Shown: positions 17,684-27,081 of the stretch, in pieces | Position numbering within the stretch: the stretch's first letter is position 1 | How the letters are laid out: each line of letters starts with the position of its first letter | Notes under the pieces: generated by a model | Told to the model about the DNA's origin: nothing | What the model saw: the letters and a program-made list of their open reading frames with translations, nothing else | The model's database searches: none | Origin: Myroides odoratus | GTDB taxonomy: Bacteria > Bacteroidota > Bacteroidia > Flavobacteriales > Flavobacteriaceae | Length of the DNA: 64,000 bases | Reading direction: 5' to 3' | NCBI RefSeq assembly: GCF_001549985.1 | Contig: NZ_LROZ01000006.1 | Coordinates: forward strand, 1 to 64,000 | Position numbers and translations under genes: made by a program

Positions 17684-18355
17684 TTAGGCTCTAAAGTTTT
17701 TAAATGCAAAGTATATTATAAAATAAGGAGCTATTTCAAGGGTGCAAAGATACAAAATAAAATAGAACAACTTATTTAATATCGTTTTTCGATTGTTTTT
17801 TATAAATATAACGTATAAACCAAGATTTGTTAAGATTAAAGCAATTCCAAGTAGAGTAATTGCGAATTGGTTGACTATATCGTTGTAAAATAAGAGTAAA
17901 TCTATTCCCAAAAGATACATCCCAATGTAATTTCTATAGGTTGCTTTTTGTAAATTAAAATGGTCTACAAAATCTTCTATCTCAAATGTAATGCCAATAA
18001 TCTTATCGATTAAATATTTTCCAATGACAAAAAAACAAGTGAAATTCAAAATTTGGATATAAGACAACAAGGTGTATTGTTCGATAAATCCGAAGGACTT
18101 CGCTGCAATTTGCAAGAAGAAGGTGATGGACAACAACTGAATGGTCAAAAAAGAAAGCGTAAAACTATTGCGCAGATTGGTGTTGTCTTTATAAATCTTC
18201 AAATACTTATCCGAGATTACTAAACGAGTAAACTCTGCAAAGCGAACACTAAAAATAGTTCGATTAATAGCAATGATGGAAAAGCCCACGAAAAACAGTA
18301 GGGTAGCCCAATCCTTGTTGGCAACAATTCGTTCAGTTAATAGTAGGTTGTCCAT
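17684..18355 (-). CDS. DUF4271-type integral membrane protein
   Basis: A 223-residue protein with about six membrane helices and a conserved start region (DWATLLFFVGFSIIAINR, about 15-32). Length, hydrophobicity and its place directly upstream of hemD match the DUF4271 proteins of Bacteroidota; the family name is given from memory of this synteny. Function is unknown. It is divergent from the glycosyltransferase gene. Confidence 0.75.
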   Translation of the reverse strand: MDNLLLTERIVANKDWATLLFFVGFSIIAINRTIFSVRFAEFTRLVISDKYLKIYKDNTNLRNSFTLSFLTIQLLSITFFLQIAAKSFGFIEQYTLLSYIQILNFTCFFVIGKYLIDKIIGITFEIEDFVDHFNLQKATYRNYIGMYLLGIDLLLFYNDIVNQFAITLLGIALILTNLGLYVIFIKNNRKTILNKLFYFILYLCTLEIAPYFIIYFAFKNFRA

Positions 18356-18363
18356 ATCATTTG

Positions 18364-18371
18364 CAAAATTA
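18364..18371 (-). promoter_or_regulatory. -7 promoter box for the DUF4271-hemD unit
   Basis: On the minus strand the sequence reads TAATTTTG, a match to TAnnTTTG, 8 bases before the DUF4271 ATG. No clear -33 element is seen, and the start would be near-leaderless. Confidence 0.35.
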
Positions 18372-18433
18372 GCAAAAAAATGTATTTGTTAGACTTTGTT
18401 AATTATTTAAGGGTTAACTTTCTATAAAAAGGT

Positions 18434-18441
18434 TATTTTTG
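18434..18441 (+). promoter_or_regulatory. -7 promoter box for the GT2-pyrC operon
   Basis: TATTTTTG fits TAnnTTTG and lies 17 bases before the glycosyltransferase start. The -33 element is not evident. Confidence 0.4.
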
Positions 18442-18458
18442 TATCCAAAGTAAAGACA

Positions 18459-19178
18459 ATGAATGCAGGACTAGTTATTATTCCTACCTATAATGAGATT
18501 GAAAATATCACGCAAATTATTGAGGCTGTACTCGAATTACCCGAGTGTTTTCACGTACTTATTGTAGATGATAACTCTCCTGATGGTACGGCTGCAGTGG
18601 TAGAACATTTGCAAGAAAAGTACGATACCCTTCATTTACTCAAAAGACAGGGGAAAAATGGGTTGGGAACAGCTTATGTAGATGGTTTTAAATGGGCGCT
18701 ACAAGGTGATTATGCCTATATTTTTGAAATGGATGCTGATTTTTCACATAATCCCGCTGATTTGAGTCGATTGTTAGCAAGCTGTAAGGAGAAAGGAGGA
18801 ATGGTGATTGGATCGAGGTATGTAACAGGAGTAAATGTTGTCAATTGGCCTTTGAATCGCGTATTACTTTCCTACGGAGCATCAATTTATGTGCGTTGGA
18901 TTACACGTATGCCAGTAAAAGATACAACAGCTGGATTTGTTTGTTATGCAAAAGAGGTTTTAGAACATATTGATTTAGATAAGATTCGATTTGTAGGATA
19001 TGCCTTCCAGATTGAAATGAAATACAGAGTTTACGTCAAGCAATTTCCAATTACAGAGGTGCCCATTATTTTTACAGATCGAACGCGAGGTGAATCTAAA
19101 ATGTCAAAAGGGATCATCAAAGAAGCTATTTTTGGAGTAATGAATCTAAAAATTAGAAAACTACTAAACAAACTATAA
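18459..19178 (+). CDS. Polyprenol monophosphomannose synthase-like glycosyltransferase (GT2)
   Basis: A 239-residue soluble GT-A enzyme of the dolichyl-phosphate mannose synthase type. VIIPTYNEIENI (about 6-17) binds the nucleotide, VDDNSPDGTA (about 36-45) and the DAD metal motif in FEMDADFSHNP (about 90-100) are present, and GSRYV plus GFVCYAKEVLE complete the family pattern. It has no C-terminal membrane domain, so it is the short form. It transfers a sugar, probably mannose, to polyprenyl phosphate at the inner membrane. It shares TAATG with pyrC downstream. Confidence 0.88.
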   Translation: MNAGLVIIPTYNEIENITQIIEAVLELPECFHVLIVDDNSPDGTAAVVEHLQEKYDTLHLLKRQGKNGLGTAYVDGFKWALQGDYAYIFEMDADFSHNPADLSRLLASCKEKGGMVIGSRYVTGVNVVNWPLNRVLLSYGASIYVRWITRMPVKDTTAGFVCYAKEVLEHIDLDKIRFVGYAFQIEMKYRVYVKQFPITEVPIIFTDRTRGESKMSKGIIKEAIFGVMNLKIRKLLNKL

Positions 19179-20515
19179 TGAGCAACTATTTAATTAAGAA
19201 TGGAAGCCTTGTTAACGAAGGGATCGTTCAAAAAGGGGATATCCTGATTCAAGAAGGCAAAATAGCAAGAATAGCACAGACTATTGAAGCAACACCTGAT
19301 ATGCAAGTGATTGATGCAACAGGAAAATATGTTGTTCCGGGTATGATTGATGATCAAGTGCATTTTCGTGAACCAGGCTTAACACATAAAGGAGATATTG
19401 CTTCTGAGTCCAGGGCAGCTGTGGCTGGAGGGATTACCTCTTTTATTGAACAGCCTAACACGGTTCCGAATGCAGTAACGCAAGAATTATTGGAACAAAA
19501 ATACGAAATAGCGTCTTCTGCCTCTTATGCGAATTACTCGTTTATGATGGGAGGAACTAATGATAACTTAGAAGAATTATTACAAACAAACCCACGTAAT
19601 GTGGCGGGGATTAAATTGTTTTTGGGTTCTTCTACTGGAAATATGTTGGTCGATCGTCAAGATGTCTTGGAAAAAATATTTTCTAGTACTTCGATGTTGA
19701 TTGCTGTTCATGCAGAAGATGAAGGGACAATTCAGGCAAATCTGCAACAACATAAAGAGCAGTATGGAGAAGACATCCCTGTGCAATGCCATCCCATTAT
19801 TCGCAGTGAAGAAGCATGTTATATCTCTTCATCTAAAGCAATTGAATTAGCAAAGAAAACAGGAGCGAGATTACATGTTTTTCACGTGTCGACAGGAAAA
19901 GAAACGGAGTTATTCCGCAATGATATTCCATTAAAGGACAAGAAAATTACGGCGGAGGTTTGTGTTCATCACTTGTGGTTTACAGATAAAGATTATGAAA
20001 CAAAGGGAAATTTCATCAAGTGGAATCCTGCTGTGAAAAAAGAAAGTGATAGAGAAAAGCTTTGGGAAGCTTTATTAGACGGTCGTATCGATGTTATTGC
20101 GACAGATCACGCACCACATACGAAAGAAGAGAAAGCAAAAGCCTACACACAAGCTCCTTCTGGAGGTCCTTTGGTTCAACATGCCTTAGTTTCGCTATTT
20201 GAAGCAAAAAAACAAGGGCGAATTACAGTTGAAAAAATTGTAGAAAAAACAGCACATAATCCAGCTATTTTATTTCAAATAGAAAAAAGAGGATTTTTAA
20301 AAGAAGGCTATCATGCAGATATTGTTTTAATTGATCCGAATAGTAGCTGGGAAGTAAAGCAAGAAAATATCTTGTATAAGTGTGGATGGTCTCCATTTGA
20401 AGGAGAGACATTTTCTTCTAAAGTTACCCATACGTTTGTTAATGGATGCTTGGTGTATGAAAATGAAGAAGTAAAAGAAATTCGTTGTGGGCAAAGATTG
20501 CTTTTTGAACGTTAG
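19178..20515 (+). CDS. pyrC: Dihydroorotase
   Basis: A 445-residue amidohydrolase that closes carbamoyl-aspartate to dihydroorotate in pyrimidine synthesis. Conserved parts: DDQVHFREPG (58-67), FIEQPNTVPNAV (about 89-100), GIKLFLG (about 145-151), AVHAED (about 176-181), LHVFHVST (about 232-239) and IATDHAPH (about 304-311). The usual H-x-H metal pair after strand 1 reads Q-x-H here (Gln60, His62). I recall this substitution in other Bacteroidota homologues, so it is probably lineage-wide. It overlaps the glycosyltransferase stop by one base. Confidence 0.9.
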   Translation: MSNYLIKNGSLVNEGIVQKGDILIQEGKIARIAQTIEATPDMQVIDATGKYVVPGMIDDQVHFREPGLTHKGDIASESRAAVAGGITSFIEQPNTVPNAVTQELLEQKYEIASSASYANYSFMMGGTNDNLEELLQTNPRNVAGIKLFLGSSTGNMLVDRQDVLEKIFSSTSMLIAVHAEDEGTIQANLQQHKEQYGEDIPVQCHPIIRSEEACYISSSKAIELAKKTGARLHVFHVSTGKETELFRNDIPLKDKKITAEVCVHHLWFTDKDYETKGNFIKWNPAVKKESDREKLWEALLDGRIDVIATDHAPHTKEEKAKAYTQAPSGGPLVQHALVSLFEAKKQGRITVEKIVEKTAHNPAILFQIEKRGFLKEGYHADIVLIDPNSSWEVKQENILYKCGWSPFEGETFSSKVTHTFVNGCLVYENEEVKEIRCGQRLLFER

Positions 20516-20525
20516 TATAGTAAAA

Positions 20526-21068
20526 ATGAAACAGGTAGTTATAATTTGTTGTATGGCTTTGTTGCTATTTTCTTGTCAAAAAGATGTAGACAAACCCAAT
20601 CCATTTATTGAAGAATCAAAGATGGAGGATATTTTGTATGATGTAGCGTTGTTGTATGGCATGCAAACAACAAATTCTTTTGCGTCAGATACAGTAAAAA
20701 CGGTACAGATAAAAGATGTTTTTGATAAATATCAAATTGATAGTTTGACGTTTACAACAAATAATCGCTATTATGTGACATTGAAAAAGGGCGTTTATTT
20801 TGATATGCAGACCCGTGTTATGGAACGACTTAAAAAGGACAAGGAACGAATTGATTCGCTATTGCCTAAAAAAGAATTGGAGTTAGCTCCTGTTGCTGCT
20901 ATTGCGGTTGATTCTATGCCTGTTGTAAAGACTGATACTAGCCAGGTAGAACCGGTGAAAAATACCGAAGCAGTTTCAAAGACGAAGAAGGTAAAATCAA
21001 CGAAGATTAAAGAAATTAGTCCACAAATGAAAAAAAAGCTATTACAGCAAATAAAAGCAGATCAATAG
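20526..21068 (+). CDS. DUF4296-type lipoprotein
   Basis: A 180-residue lipoprotein with lipobox LLFSC (Cys about 17). The conserved region PFIEESKMEDILYDVALLYGMQ (about 26-47) fits the DUF4296 proteins that follow pyrC in flavobacteria. The C-terminal third is Lys/Val/Pro-rich and probably unstructured. The start at 20526 is chosen because it places a proper signal peptide at the N-terminus; an upstream in-frame start at 20487 would overlap pyrC by 29 bases. Function is unknown. Confidence 0.78.
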   Translation: MKQVVIICCMALLLFSCQKDVDKPNPFIEESKMEDILYDVALLYGMQTTNSFASDTVKTVQIKDVFDKYQIDSLTFTTNNRYYVTLKKGVYFDMQTRVMERLKKDKERIDSLLPKKELELAPVAAIAVDSMPVVKTDTSQVEPVKNTEAVSKTKKVKSTKIKEISPQMKKKLLQQIKADQ

Positions 21069-21088
21069 TGATTCAAGGTAAAGTATAA

Positions 21089-22087
21089 TTATTTAAATCC
21101 CTTACTAGCATTAACTAAAAATTCTTGATAAGGAGAAAAAGTAAAATTGAGCGTTTGTTCAATTTTTGAAGCATCATAAATAAAAGAACTCAAGGAAGCT
21201 TTCGCGATAGCACGTGTAAAGCTTCTTTTTTTTCTAGTTACGACAGAAACTAAAGCATCTAAACGCCAAGCCAAAGTAAGTCCAAACGGGCCTATTTCAA
21301 AACTAGCGGGCTTCTTGTTGAGTAAAGTAGCAATAAAGTGCAGGAGCTCACGGTTCGTTAGATTATCAGAAACGAGAATATAACGTTCATTTTTATGTTC
21401 GCTCTGCATGAGTTGATGCATGCAGGATACGACATCTTCGACGGAAACAACGGCTGTAGTTCCAGTCGTGTAAAAAGGAAATCCCTGATGTACTTTGTAA
21501 AATAATTCGCTACTACCTTCTCTGTAAAATCCGCGCCCAAAAATGACCCCTGGATTGACAATAACTACATCAAGTCCTTCTTGAGTTCCACGCCAAACCT
21601 CCATTTCACTACCAAATTTGCTCAACGCATAATCGCTGTGATAGAGGGCTGGATTCCATTCTGTTTGCTCTGTAATGGGAGTAGAGTAATGCAAAGATTC
21701 GCCTAAAGCAGCAATAGAGCTTACATGACACAATTTTTCAATGGAATGGGCAAGACAAAGGTTGACAATATTGGCCGTTCCTTCAATATTAGTTTTGCGC
21801 AGGATTTTTTCATCTTTAGGATCAAAAGAAACCATAGCAGCACAATGGTAAACATGAGTGATTCCTTCAAAAGCTTCTTCTAGTGCAGGTAAATCTAGGA
21901 TGTCCGCTTGTTGCCATTGTATCGCTTCAAATAGCGTGAGTACATCATAAATTTCAAATACATGTTTCGTCTTAGTTATACTTTGTACATTTCGGTATAT
22001 CGCACGTATATTGTCTTCTCCTTGTTGAAGAAGATGTAATAGAAGATGACTTCCAACTAAGCCTGTTGCACCAGTAACTAATATCAT
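21089..22087 (-). CDS. NAD-dependent epimerase/dehydratase family protein
   Basis: A 332-residue extended short-chain dehydrogenase. The Rossmann motif is ILVTGATGLVGSHLL at the very N-terminus, HVYHCAAMVSFD (about 80-91) is the second cofactor motif, and the catalytic Y-x-x-x-K is YALSK (about 147-151). It resembles dihydroflavonol reductase/3-beta-HSD-like enzymes; the substrate is unknown. The start is placed at the Met directly before the Rossmann strand (22087); another in-frame ATG lies three codons upstream (22096). It is divergent from tyrS. Confidence 0.84.
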   Translation of the reverse strand: MILVTGATGLVGSHLLLHLLQQGEDNIRAIYRNVQSITKTKHVFEIYDVLTLFEAIQWQQADILDLPALEEAFEGITHVYHCAAMVSFDPKDEKILRKTNIEGTANIVNLCLAHSIEKLCHVSSIAALGESLHYSTPITEQTEWNPALYHSDYALSKFGSEMEVWRGTQEGLDVVIVNPGVIFGRGFYREGSSELFYKVHQGFPFYTTGTTAVVSVEDVVSCMHQLMQSEHKNERYILVSDNLTNRELLHFIATLLNKKPASFEIGPFGLTLAWRLDALVSVVTRKKRSFTRAIAKASLSSFIYDASKIEQTLNFTFSPYQEFLVNASKGFK

Positions 22088-22245
22088 AATGAACAAATGT
22101 AAAGGTTATGTTTTAGAAAGTGAAAGAATTGAACTAAAAGTTTGAAAGTAACGCCCGTATTTTCAGTGTATTGTTTTGAACCGTTTGAAAGCAATAAAAA
22201 TAGAAATGTGACAAAAAAAAGTTCGAATAGCGTAAGGAATTGGAC

Positions 22246-22253
22246 TATCTTTG
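22246..22253 (+). promoter_or_regulatory. -7 promoter box for tyrS
   Basis: TATCTTTG is a full TAnnTTTG match, 16 bases before the tyrS start. TTCG at 22222-22225, 20 bases upstream, is a possible degenerate -33 element. Confidence 0.55.
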
Positions 22254-22269
22254 CATAAAATATAATTAA

Positions 22270-23562
22270 ATGAAAAATTTTATTGAAGAAGTGACTTGGA
22301 GAGGAATGCTCCACGACGTAATGCCAGGCACTGAAGAACATTTGTTGGAGCAGATGCGTGCGGCATATGTGGGAATTGACCCAACAGCGGATTCATTGCA
22401 TATTGGACATTTAGTAGGTGTAATGCTTTTAAAGCATTTTCAAATGGCAGGTCATAAACCAATTGCATTAATTGGTGGTGCTACAGGAATGGTAGGAGAT
22501 CCATCTGGAAAATCAAATGAAAGAAATCTATTGTCAGAAGAAGCTTTGCGTCATAATCAAAATGCAATTAAGGCACAATTAGAGCGCTTTTTAGATTTTA
22601 ATTCTGGTGCAGAAAATGCTGCAGAACTCGTAAATAATTACGATTGGATGAAAGATTTTTCTTTTCTAGAATTCATCAGAACGGTTGGTAAACACATTAC
22701 AGTGAACTATATGATGGCAAAGGATTCTGTGAAAAAACGCCTAAATGGTGAATTCCAAGATGGAATGTCATTTACAGAGTTTTGTTATCAATTGTTACAA
22801 GGATATGACTTTTTGCATTTGTTTCAAGCAAAGCAGGTTACATTGCAAATGGGAGGTTCAGATCAATGGGGAAACATCACGACAGGTACAGAGTTAATTC
22901 GCCGTACAATTAGTGAGAAAGCGTATGCTTTAACTTGTCCTTTGATTACTAAAGCAGATGGAACAAAGTTTGGTAAATCGGAAGGTGGAAATATTTGGTT
23001 ATCTGCGGAATATACTTCTCCTTACAAATTCTACCAATATTGGGTAAACGTATCAGATTCAGATGCAGAAAAATACATCAAAATCTTTACGTTTATTGGA
23101 CGTGAAGAAATTGAAGCATTAGTAAAAGAACACCTAGAAGCACCGCATTTACGCGTATTGCAAAAACGATTGGCTGAAGAAGTGACAACAATGGTTCACG
23201 GAGCTGAAAATCTAGAAAATGCAATTAAAGCTTCGGGTATCTTATTTGGAAATTCATCAGCAGATGATTTAAAACAATTGGATGCTAAAACTTTTTTAGA
23301 AGTGTTTGACGGTGTACCTCAAGCAGAAATTACCAAAGCAGATGTGGAAGCTGGTTTGCCAATTATTGAAGCATTAGCAGGAAAAAGCGGATTCATGCCT
23401 TCAAATGGAGAAGCGCGTCGTTCATTACAAGCCAATTCTATTGCAGTAAATCGAGAGAAAGTAACAGAAGAATATGTGATTACTGCACAGGATTTGATCA
23501 ATGATGAATTCATCCTCTTACAAAAAGGAAAAAAGAATTACTTTATTTTACATGTAAAGTAA
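22270..23562 (+). CDS. tyrS: Tyrosyl-tRNA synthetase
   Basis: A 430-residue class I synthetase of TyrRS bacterial type. The HIGH motif is LHIGHLVG (43-50) and the KMSKS-like motif is KFGKS (about 233-237). YQLLQGYDF and [12 protein letters not shown] form the tyrosine pocket. The C-terminal 70 residues form an S4-type RNA-binding domain ([17 protein letters not shown]). It attaches tyrosine to tRNA-Tyr in the cytoplasm. Monocistronic with its own promoter box and terminator. Confidence 0.97.
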   Translation: MKNFIEEVTWRGMLHDVMPGTEEHLLEQMRAAYVGIDPTADSLHIGHLVGVMLLKHFQMAGHKPIALIGGATGMVGDPSGKSNERNLLSEEALRHNQNAIKAQLERFLDFNSGAENAAELVNNYDWMKDFSFLEFIRTVGKHITVNYMMAKDSVKKRLNGEFQDGMSFTEFCYQLLQGYDFLHLFQAKQVTLQMGGSDQWGNITTGTELIRRTISEKAYALTCPLITKADGTKFGKSEGGNIWLSAEYTSPYKFYQYWVNVSDSDAEKYIKIFTFIGREEIEALVKEHLEAPHLRVLQKRLAEEVTTMVHGAENLENAIKASGILFGNSSADDLKQLDAKTFLEVFDGVPQAEITKADVEAGLPIIEALAGKSGFMPSNGEARRSLQANSIAVNREKVTEEYVITAQDLINDEFILLQKGKKNYFILHVK

Positions 23563-23589
23563 TCAATATAAGCATAATAGAATTTAAAA

Positions 23590-23626
23590 AAGGTTACCTC
23601 CATACTGTTGAGGTAACCTTTTTTTA
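23590..23626 (+). terminator. tyrS terminator
   Basis: Stem AAGGTTACCTC (23590-23600) / GAGGTAACCTT (23610-23620), 11 bp, 9-nt loop, T run to 23625. Confidence 0.88.
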
Positions 23627-23981
23627 TAAATCTACCATATACGTGGTATTTACTTCTGTTTTTGCAGCTACTATCTTTGCCTTATCAAAAAACAAATAAT
23701 AGTTGCTTGTTGTTTCACTCATAGTGAAAATCAAAAGCCTATAATTAAAAAGTAGTAGTATGCAGTCTATAGTTTTTTTATCGAAAACGACTTCTTTTCT
23801 TAATCTTAGTCAACGTGAAGTATCTTCTTCTGTGTCGATGAAGTGCTGCATGAACTTGTGTTGTTGCTAGCGCAACAATTATCTTATCTCGGATGTTAGT
23901 TGAACATTCCAATCAATTTAATTCTATCACTTTTATTATTAATGTATTGCTAGAAATTTCTGGCGATCAAAGGAACAATTT
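23627..23981 (+). promoter_or_regulatory. Upstream region of the SusC/SusD operon with small inverted repeats
   Basis: About 355 bases without a gene. It holds TTTCACT (23713-23719) / AGTGAAA (23723-23729) with a 3-base spacer, and TTGTTGC (23861-23867) / GCAACAA (23872-23878) with a 4-base loop and no T run. Either could be an operator or an RNA hairpin. I could not find a clear TAnnTTTG box. Confidence 0.4.
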
Positions 23982-26900
23982 ATGCAAAAAATTTTACAAA
24001 TTGTTTTTGTGCTGATGGGAGTTTATCAGCTACAAGCACAGGAGTTTACACTGAAGGGGACTGTTTCTGATATTGGAGGAAACTTGCCTGGAGTAAGTGT
24101 AACCATCGTAGAAACAGGAAAGGGTGTTGCTACGGATTTTGATGGAAATTATGCCATTAAGGTGGAGCCTAACCAAACCGTTGCGTTTTCTTTTATTGGT
24201 TATACCACACAAAAAGTAAAGATTTCCACACAAACGGAACTTAATATTTACCTAGAGGCTCATGCCGAAAATCTAGAAGAAGTTATTATTCAAGTGCCTT
24301 ATGGTACAGCGAATAAAAAGACCTATACAGGATCAGTTGGATTAGTTAGTGCTAAGACGATAGGACAGTCTCAAGTGAGTAATGTGTCCAGAGTTTTAGA
24401 AGGTTCGGTAGCAGGGGTTCAATCTTTTGCAGCAAGTGGACAGCCTGGTTCGGAAGCGGAAATACGCATCCGTGGAATTGGCTCCGTGAATGCAGGGAGT
24501 AGACCTTTGTATGTAGTAGACGGAGTGCCTTATGAAGGGGGGCTGTCTACTATCGCACCGGCAGATATTGAATCTATTTCTGTATTAAAAGATGCGACAG
24601 CAGCAACTTTATACGGATCTAGAGCGGCAAATGGGGTAGTGATGATTACAACCAAGAAAGGATTAAAAAATCAAGAACCTCAAATTGAAATATCTGCTAA
24701 ATACGGAACGTCAAGTCGAGCGCGTAGTGATTATAAAACGATGAACACAAATCAATATATGGAAATGTATTGGGAGGCGATGCGCAATGGACGTATGGAC
24801 ACTGCAGGAGAAGATTGGGCAACCGCTTCTCAATATGCTACAACAAATTTAGTAAGTTCTATAGGAATCAATCCCTACGGATTAGATAATCCAGAGCCTG
24901 TTGGAACCGATGGAAAACTACGTGCAGGATTACGTCCTTTATGGAACGATGACTGGACGGATGCATTATCTCAAAACGCTAATTATACTGATCTTAATGT
25001 TCGTGTATCAGGCGGTGGAGAAAAAACACGATATTTTGTATCAGGAGGTTTCCTAAATAACCAAGGGTATGTGAAAGAATCGGGATTTAAACGTTTTAAC
25101 TTCCGTTCCAATATTGTAATTGATGCTAAAAGTTGGTTGGAATTGGGATTGAATACTTCTGCTTCACATTCCATTCAAGATTATCCCAAACAGGATGATA
25201 GTGCCATTGGAAACGTTATTGGTTTTGGACGTAATATGCCTTCGTTTTATCCCATTTACGAACGTGATTTAACTACAGGAGCCTATATTTTAGATCCAGA
25301 AACAGGAAATCGCGTATATGATTTTGGAAATTATAGAGCGAGTTCGTATGCGCGTCATAATTTAGTGGCTACACTTCCATTGGATAAAGCAGAAAATAAA
25401 ACAGATTATGCTTCTGTTCGTACCTATGCACAAGTGAAGTTCTTAGACAATTTAAAGTATAAAACATCATTAAATGTAGATTACAATAGTGTGTATAATC
25501 ATAATGTAACCAATCCAGAGGTTGGGCCATCTAGTGCTACAGGTGGAGGGGTAAGTATGAGAAATACACGTACAGTAACCATGACTTATAATAATGTGTT
25601 GAATTATGATCTAGATCTAGATGATAAAAATAGCATTGGTGTAATGGTAGGGCAAGAGTTTTATAAATATAAATCGAATTATTTTGGAGGTGCTAGAGAT
25701 CAGTTGATAATGTTAGGCTATGAACAACCAGATGCAGCTTCTCGATTAGTTGATTTTTATGGTAAAGCTGATGAATACAGTATTTTTAGTTTATTTGGAA
25801 ATCTACAGTATTCGTATGATAAGAAATATTATTTATCGGGATCATACCGCAGAGATGAATCTTCTCGTTTTGCTCCTGGAAATCGTGCGGCGACTTTCTG
25901 GTCTTTAGGAGCTTCGTGGCGTCTGATAGATGAAGACTTTATGCAGTCGTATAGAGATTCTTGGTTGAACGAATTGATGGTTCGAGCAAGTTATGGAGCA
26001 CAAGGAAATGATAATGTAGAATATTATGCATACCAACCGTTATTCAATATCTACAATAACTTAGGAAATACTGGATTAGTGGCTTCTCGTTTGGGAACAC
26101 CTAATGTAAGCTGGGAAACCAATATGAATTTAAATTTAGGTTTTGACTTTGGTGTTTTCAATAATCGTTTAAGTGGTACAGTAGAATATTTTGAACGTGC
26201 ATCGAAAGATTTGTTGTTTAATGAAGAATTAGCGCCTTCACTTGGTTTTAACTCAGTCTTGAGAAATATTGGGAAGATGAAAAACTATGGATGGGAATTG
26301 TCATTAGAAGGATATCCTATTCTAACAGACGACTGGAAATGGAAATTAGGAATGAATATTACTACGTATAAGAATAAAATTCAATCTCTTCCAACGGAGG
26401 AAATGTATAGTGGTACAAAAAAATGGATAAAAGGAGGATCGTTGTATGATTTTTATCTGATTGAATGGGCGGGTGTTAATCCTGAAACAGGGAAACCAAG
26501 ATGGTATGGAACAGATGCAAATGGCGAACGATTTATTACAGAAAATTACAGTGAATTGAAAGATAAAGACAAAGTGAAAAGCGGAAATTCACTACCGAAA
26601 TTTTCTGGAGGATTCCAAACGGATTTATCGTATAAAAATTGGCAATTAATTGCAAACTTTTCCTATGCCATTGGAGGTAAAATTTACAACAGTGATAAGA
26701 CAAGTTTAATGAAACAAAATGGAGGAGGTACTTCGTGGAGTGTGGATATGTTAGATCGTTGGACACCTGAAAATCCAGATGCTGATGTTGCTCGATTGAC
26801 AACTTCAACAGCTAATGTGTGGACAAACAACTCCACAAGATTTTTAGTAGATCGTTCTTTTTTAAAGTTGAAGAACTTATCTGTAGCTTATAATTTTCCA

Positions 26901-27077
26901 CAAGAGTGGTTGAAAAAAGTGAATATTGGTCAAGCTTCTCTTTATTTGCAAGCAGAAAACCTATTTACGGTAGCAAAACAACAAGGGTTAGATCCTGAAC
27001 AAACGTATGATGGGACAACCTATTTCCGCTATCCTGCTATGAAAACAATTTCAGTAGGGTTAAATTTAAAATTATAA
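23982..27077 (+). CDS. SusC/RagA-type TonB-dependent outer membrane receptor
   Basis: A 1031-residue receptor: signal peptide (about 1-19), carboxypeptidase-regulatory-like domain (LKGTVSDIGGNLPGVSVT, about 24-41, to about 95), plug domain (QVSNVSRVLEGSVAGVQ through LKDATAATLYGSRAANGVV, about 128-222), then a large beta-barrel ending in a C-terminal aromatic-poor strand VGLNLKL. SusC proteins import large substrates with SusD lids, energised by TonB. The SusD gene starts 4 bases downstream. No glycoside hydrolase or peptidase lies beside the pair, so substrate is unknown. Confidence 0.93.
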   Translation: MQKILQIVFVLMGVYQLQAQEFTLKGTVSDIGGNLPGVSVTIVETGKGVATDFDGNYAIKVEPNQTVAFSFIGYTTQKVKISTQTELNIYLEAHAENLEEVIIQVPYGTANKKTYTGSVGLVSAKTIGQSQVSNVSRVLEGSVAGVQSFAASGQPGSEAEIRIRGIGSVNAGSRPLYVVDGVPYEGGLSTIAPADIESISVLKDATAATLYGSRAANGVVMITTKKGLKNQEPQIEISAKYGTSSRARSDYKTMNTNQYMEMYWEAMRNGRMDTAGEDWATASQYATTNLVSSIGINPYGLDNPEPVGTDGKLRAGLRPLWNDDWTDALSQNANYTDLNVRVSGGGEKTRYFVSGGFLNNQGYVKESGFKRFNFRSNIVIDAKSWLELGLNTSASHSIQDYPKQDDSAIGNVIGFGRNMPSFYPIYERDLTTGAYILDPETGNRVYDFGNYRASSYARHNLVATLPLDKAENKTDYASVRTYAQVKFLDNLKYKTSLNVDYNSVYNHNVTNPEVGPSSATGGGVSMRNTRTVTMTYNNVLNYDLDLDDKNSIGVMVGQEFYKYKSNYFGGARDQLIMLGYEQPDAASRLVDFYGKADEYSIFSLFGNLQYSYDKKYYLSGSYRRDESSRFAPGNRAATFWSLGASWRLIDEDFMQSYRDSWLNELMVRASYGAQGNDNVEYYAYQPLFNIYNNLGNTGLVASRLGTPNVSWETNMNLNLGFDFGVFNNRLSGTVEYFERASKDLLFNEELAPSLGFNSVLRNIGKMKNYGWELSLEGYPILTDDWKWKLGMNITTYKNKIQSLPTEEMYSGTKKWIKGGSLYDFYLIEWAGVNPETGKPRWYGTDANGERFITENYSELKDKDKVKSGNSLPKFSGGFQTDLSYKNWQLIANFSYAIGGKIYNSDKTSLMKQNGGGTSWSVDMLDRWTPENPDADVARLTTSTANVWTNNSTRFLVDRSFLKLKNLSVAYNFPQEWLKKVNIGQASLYLQAENLFTVAKQQGLDPEQTYDGTTYFRYPAMKTISVGLNLKL

Positions 27078-27081
27078 AAAG

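Noticed and set aside
20487..20525. Longer start for the DUF4296 lipoprotein
   Set aside because: It would put 13 residues before the signal peptide and overlap pyrC; the ATG at 20526 gives a normal lipoprotein signal.
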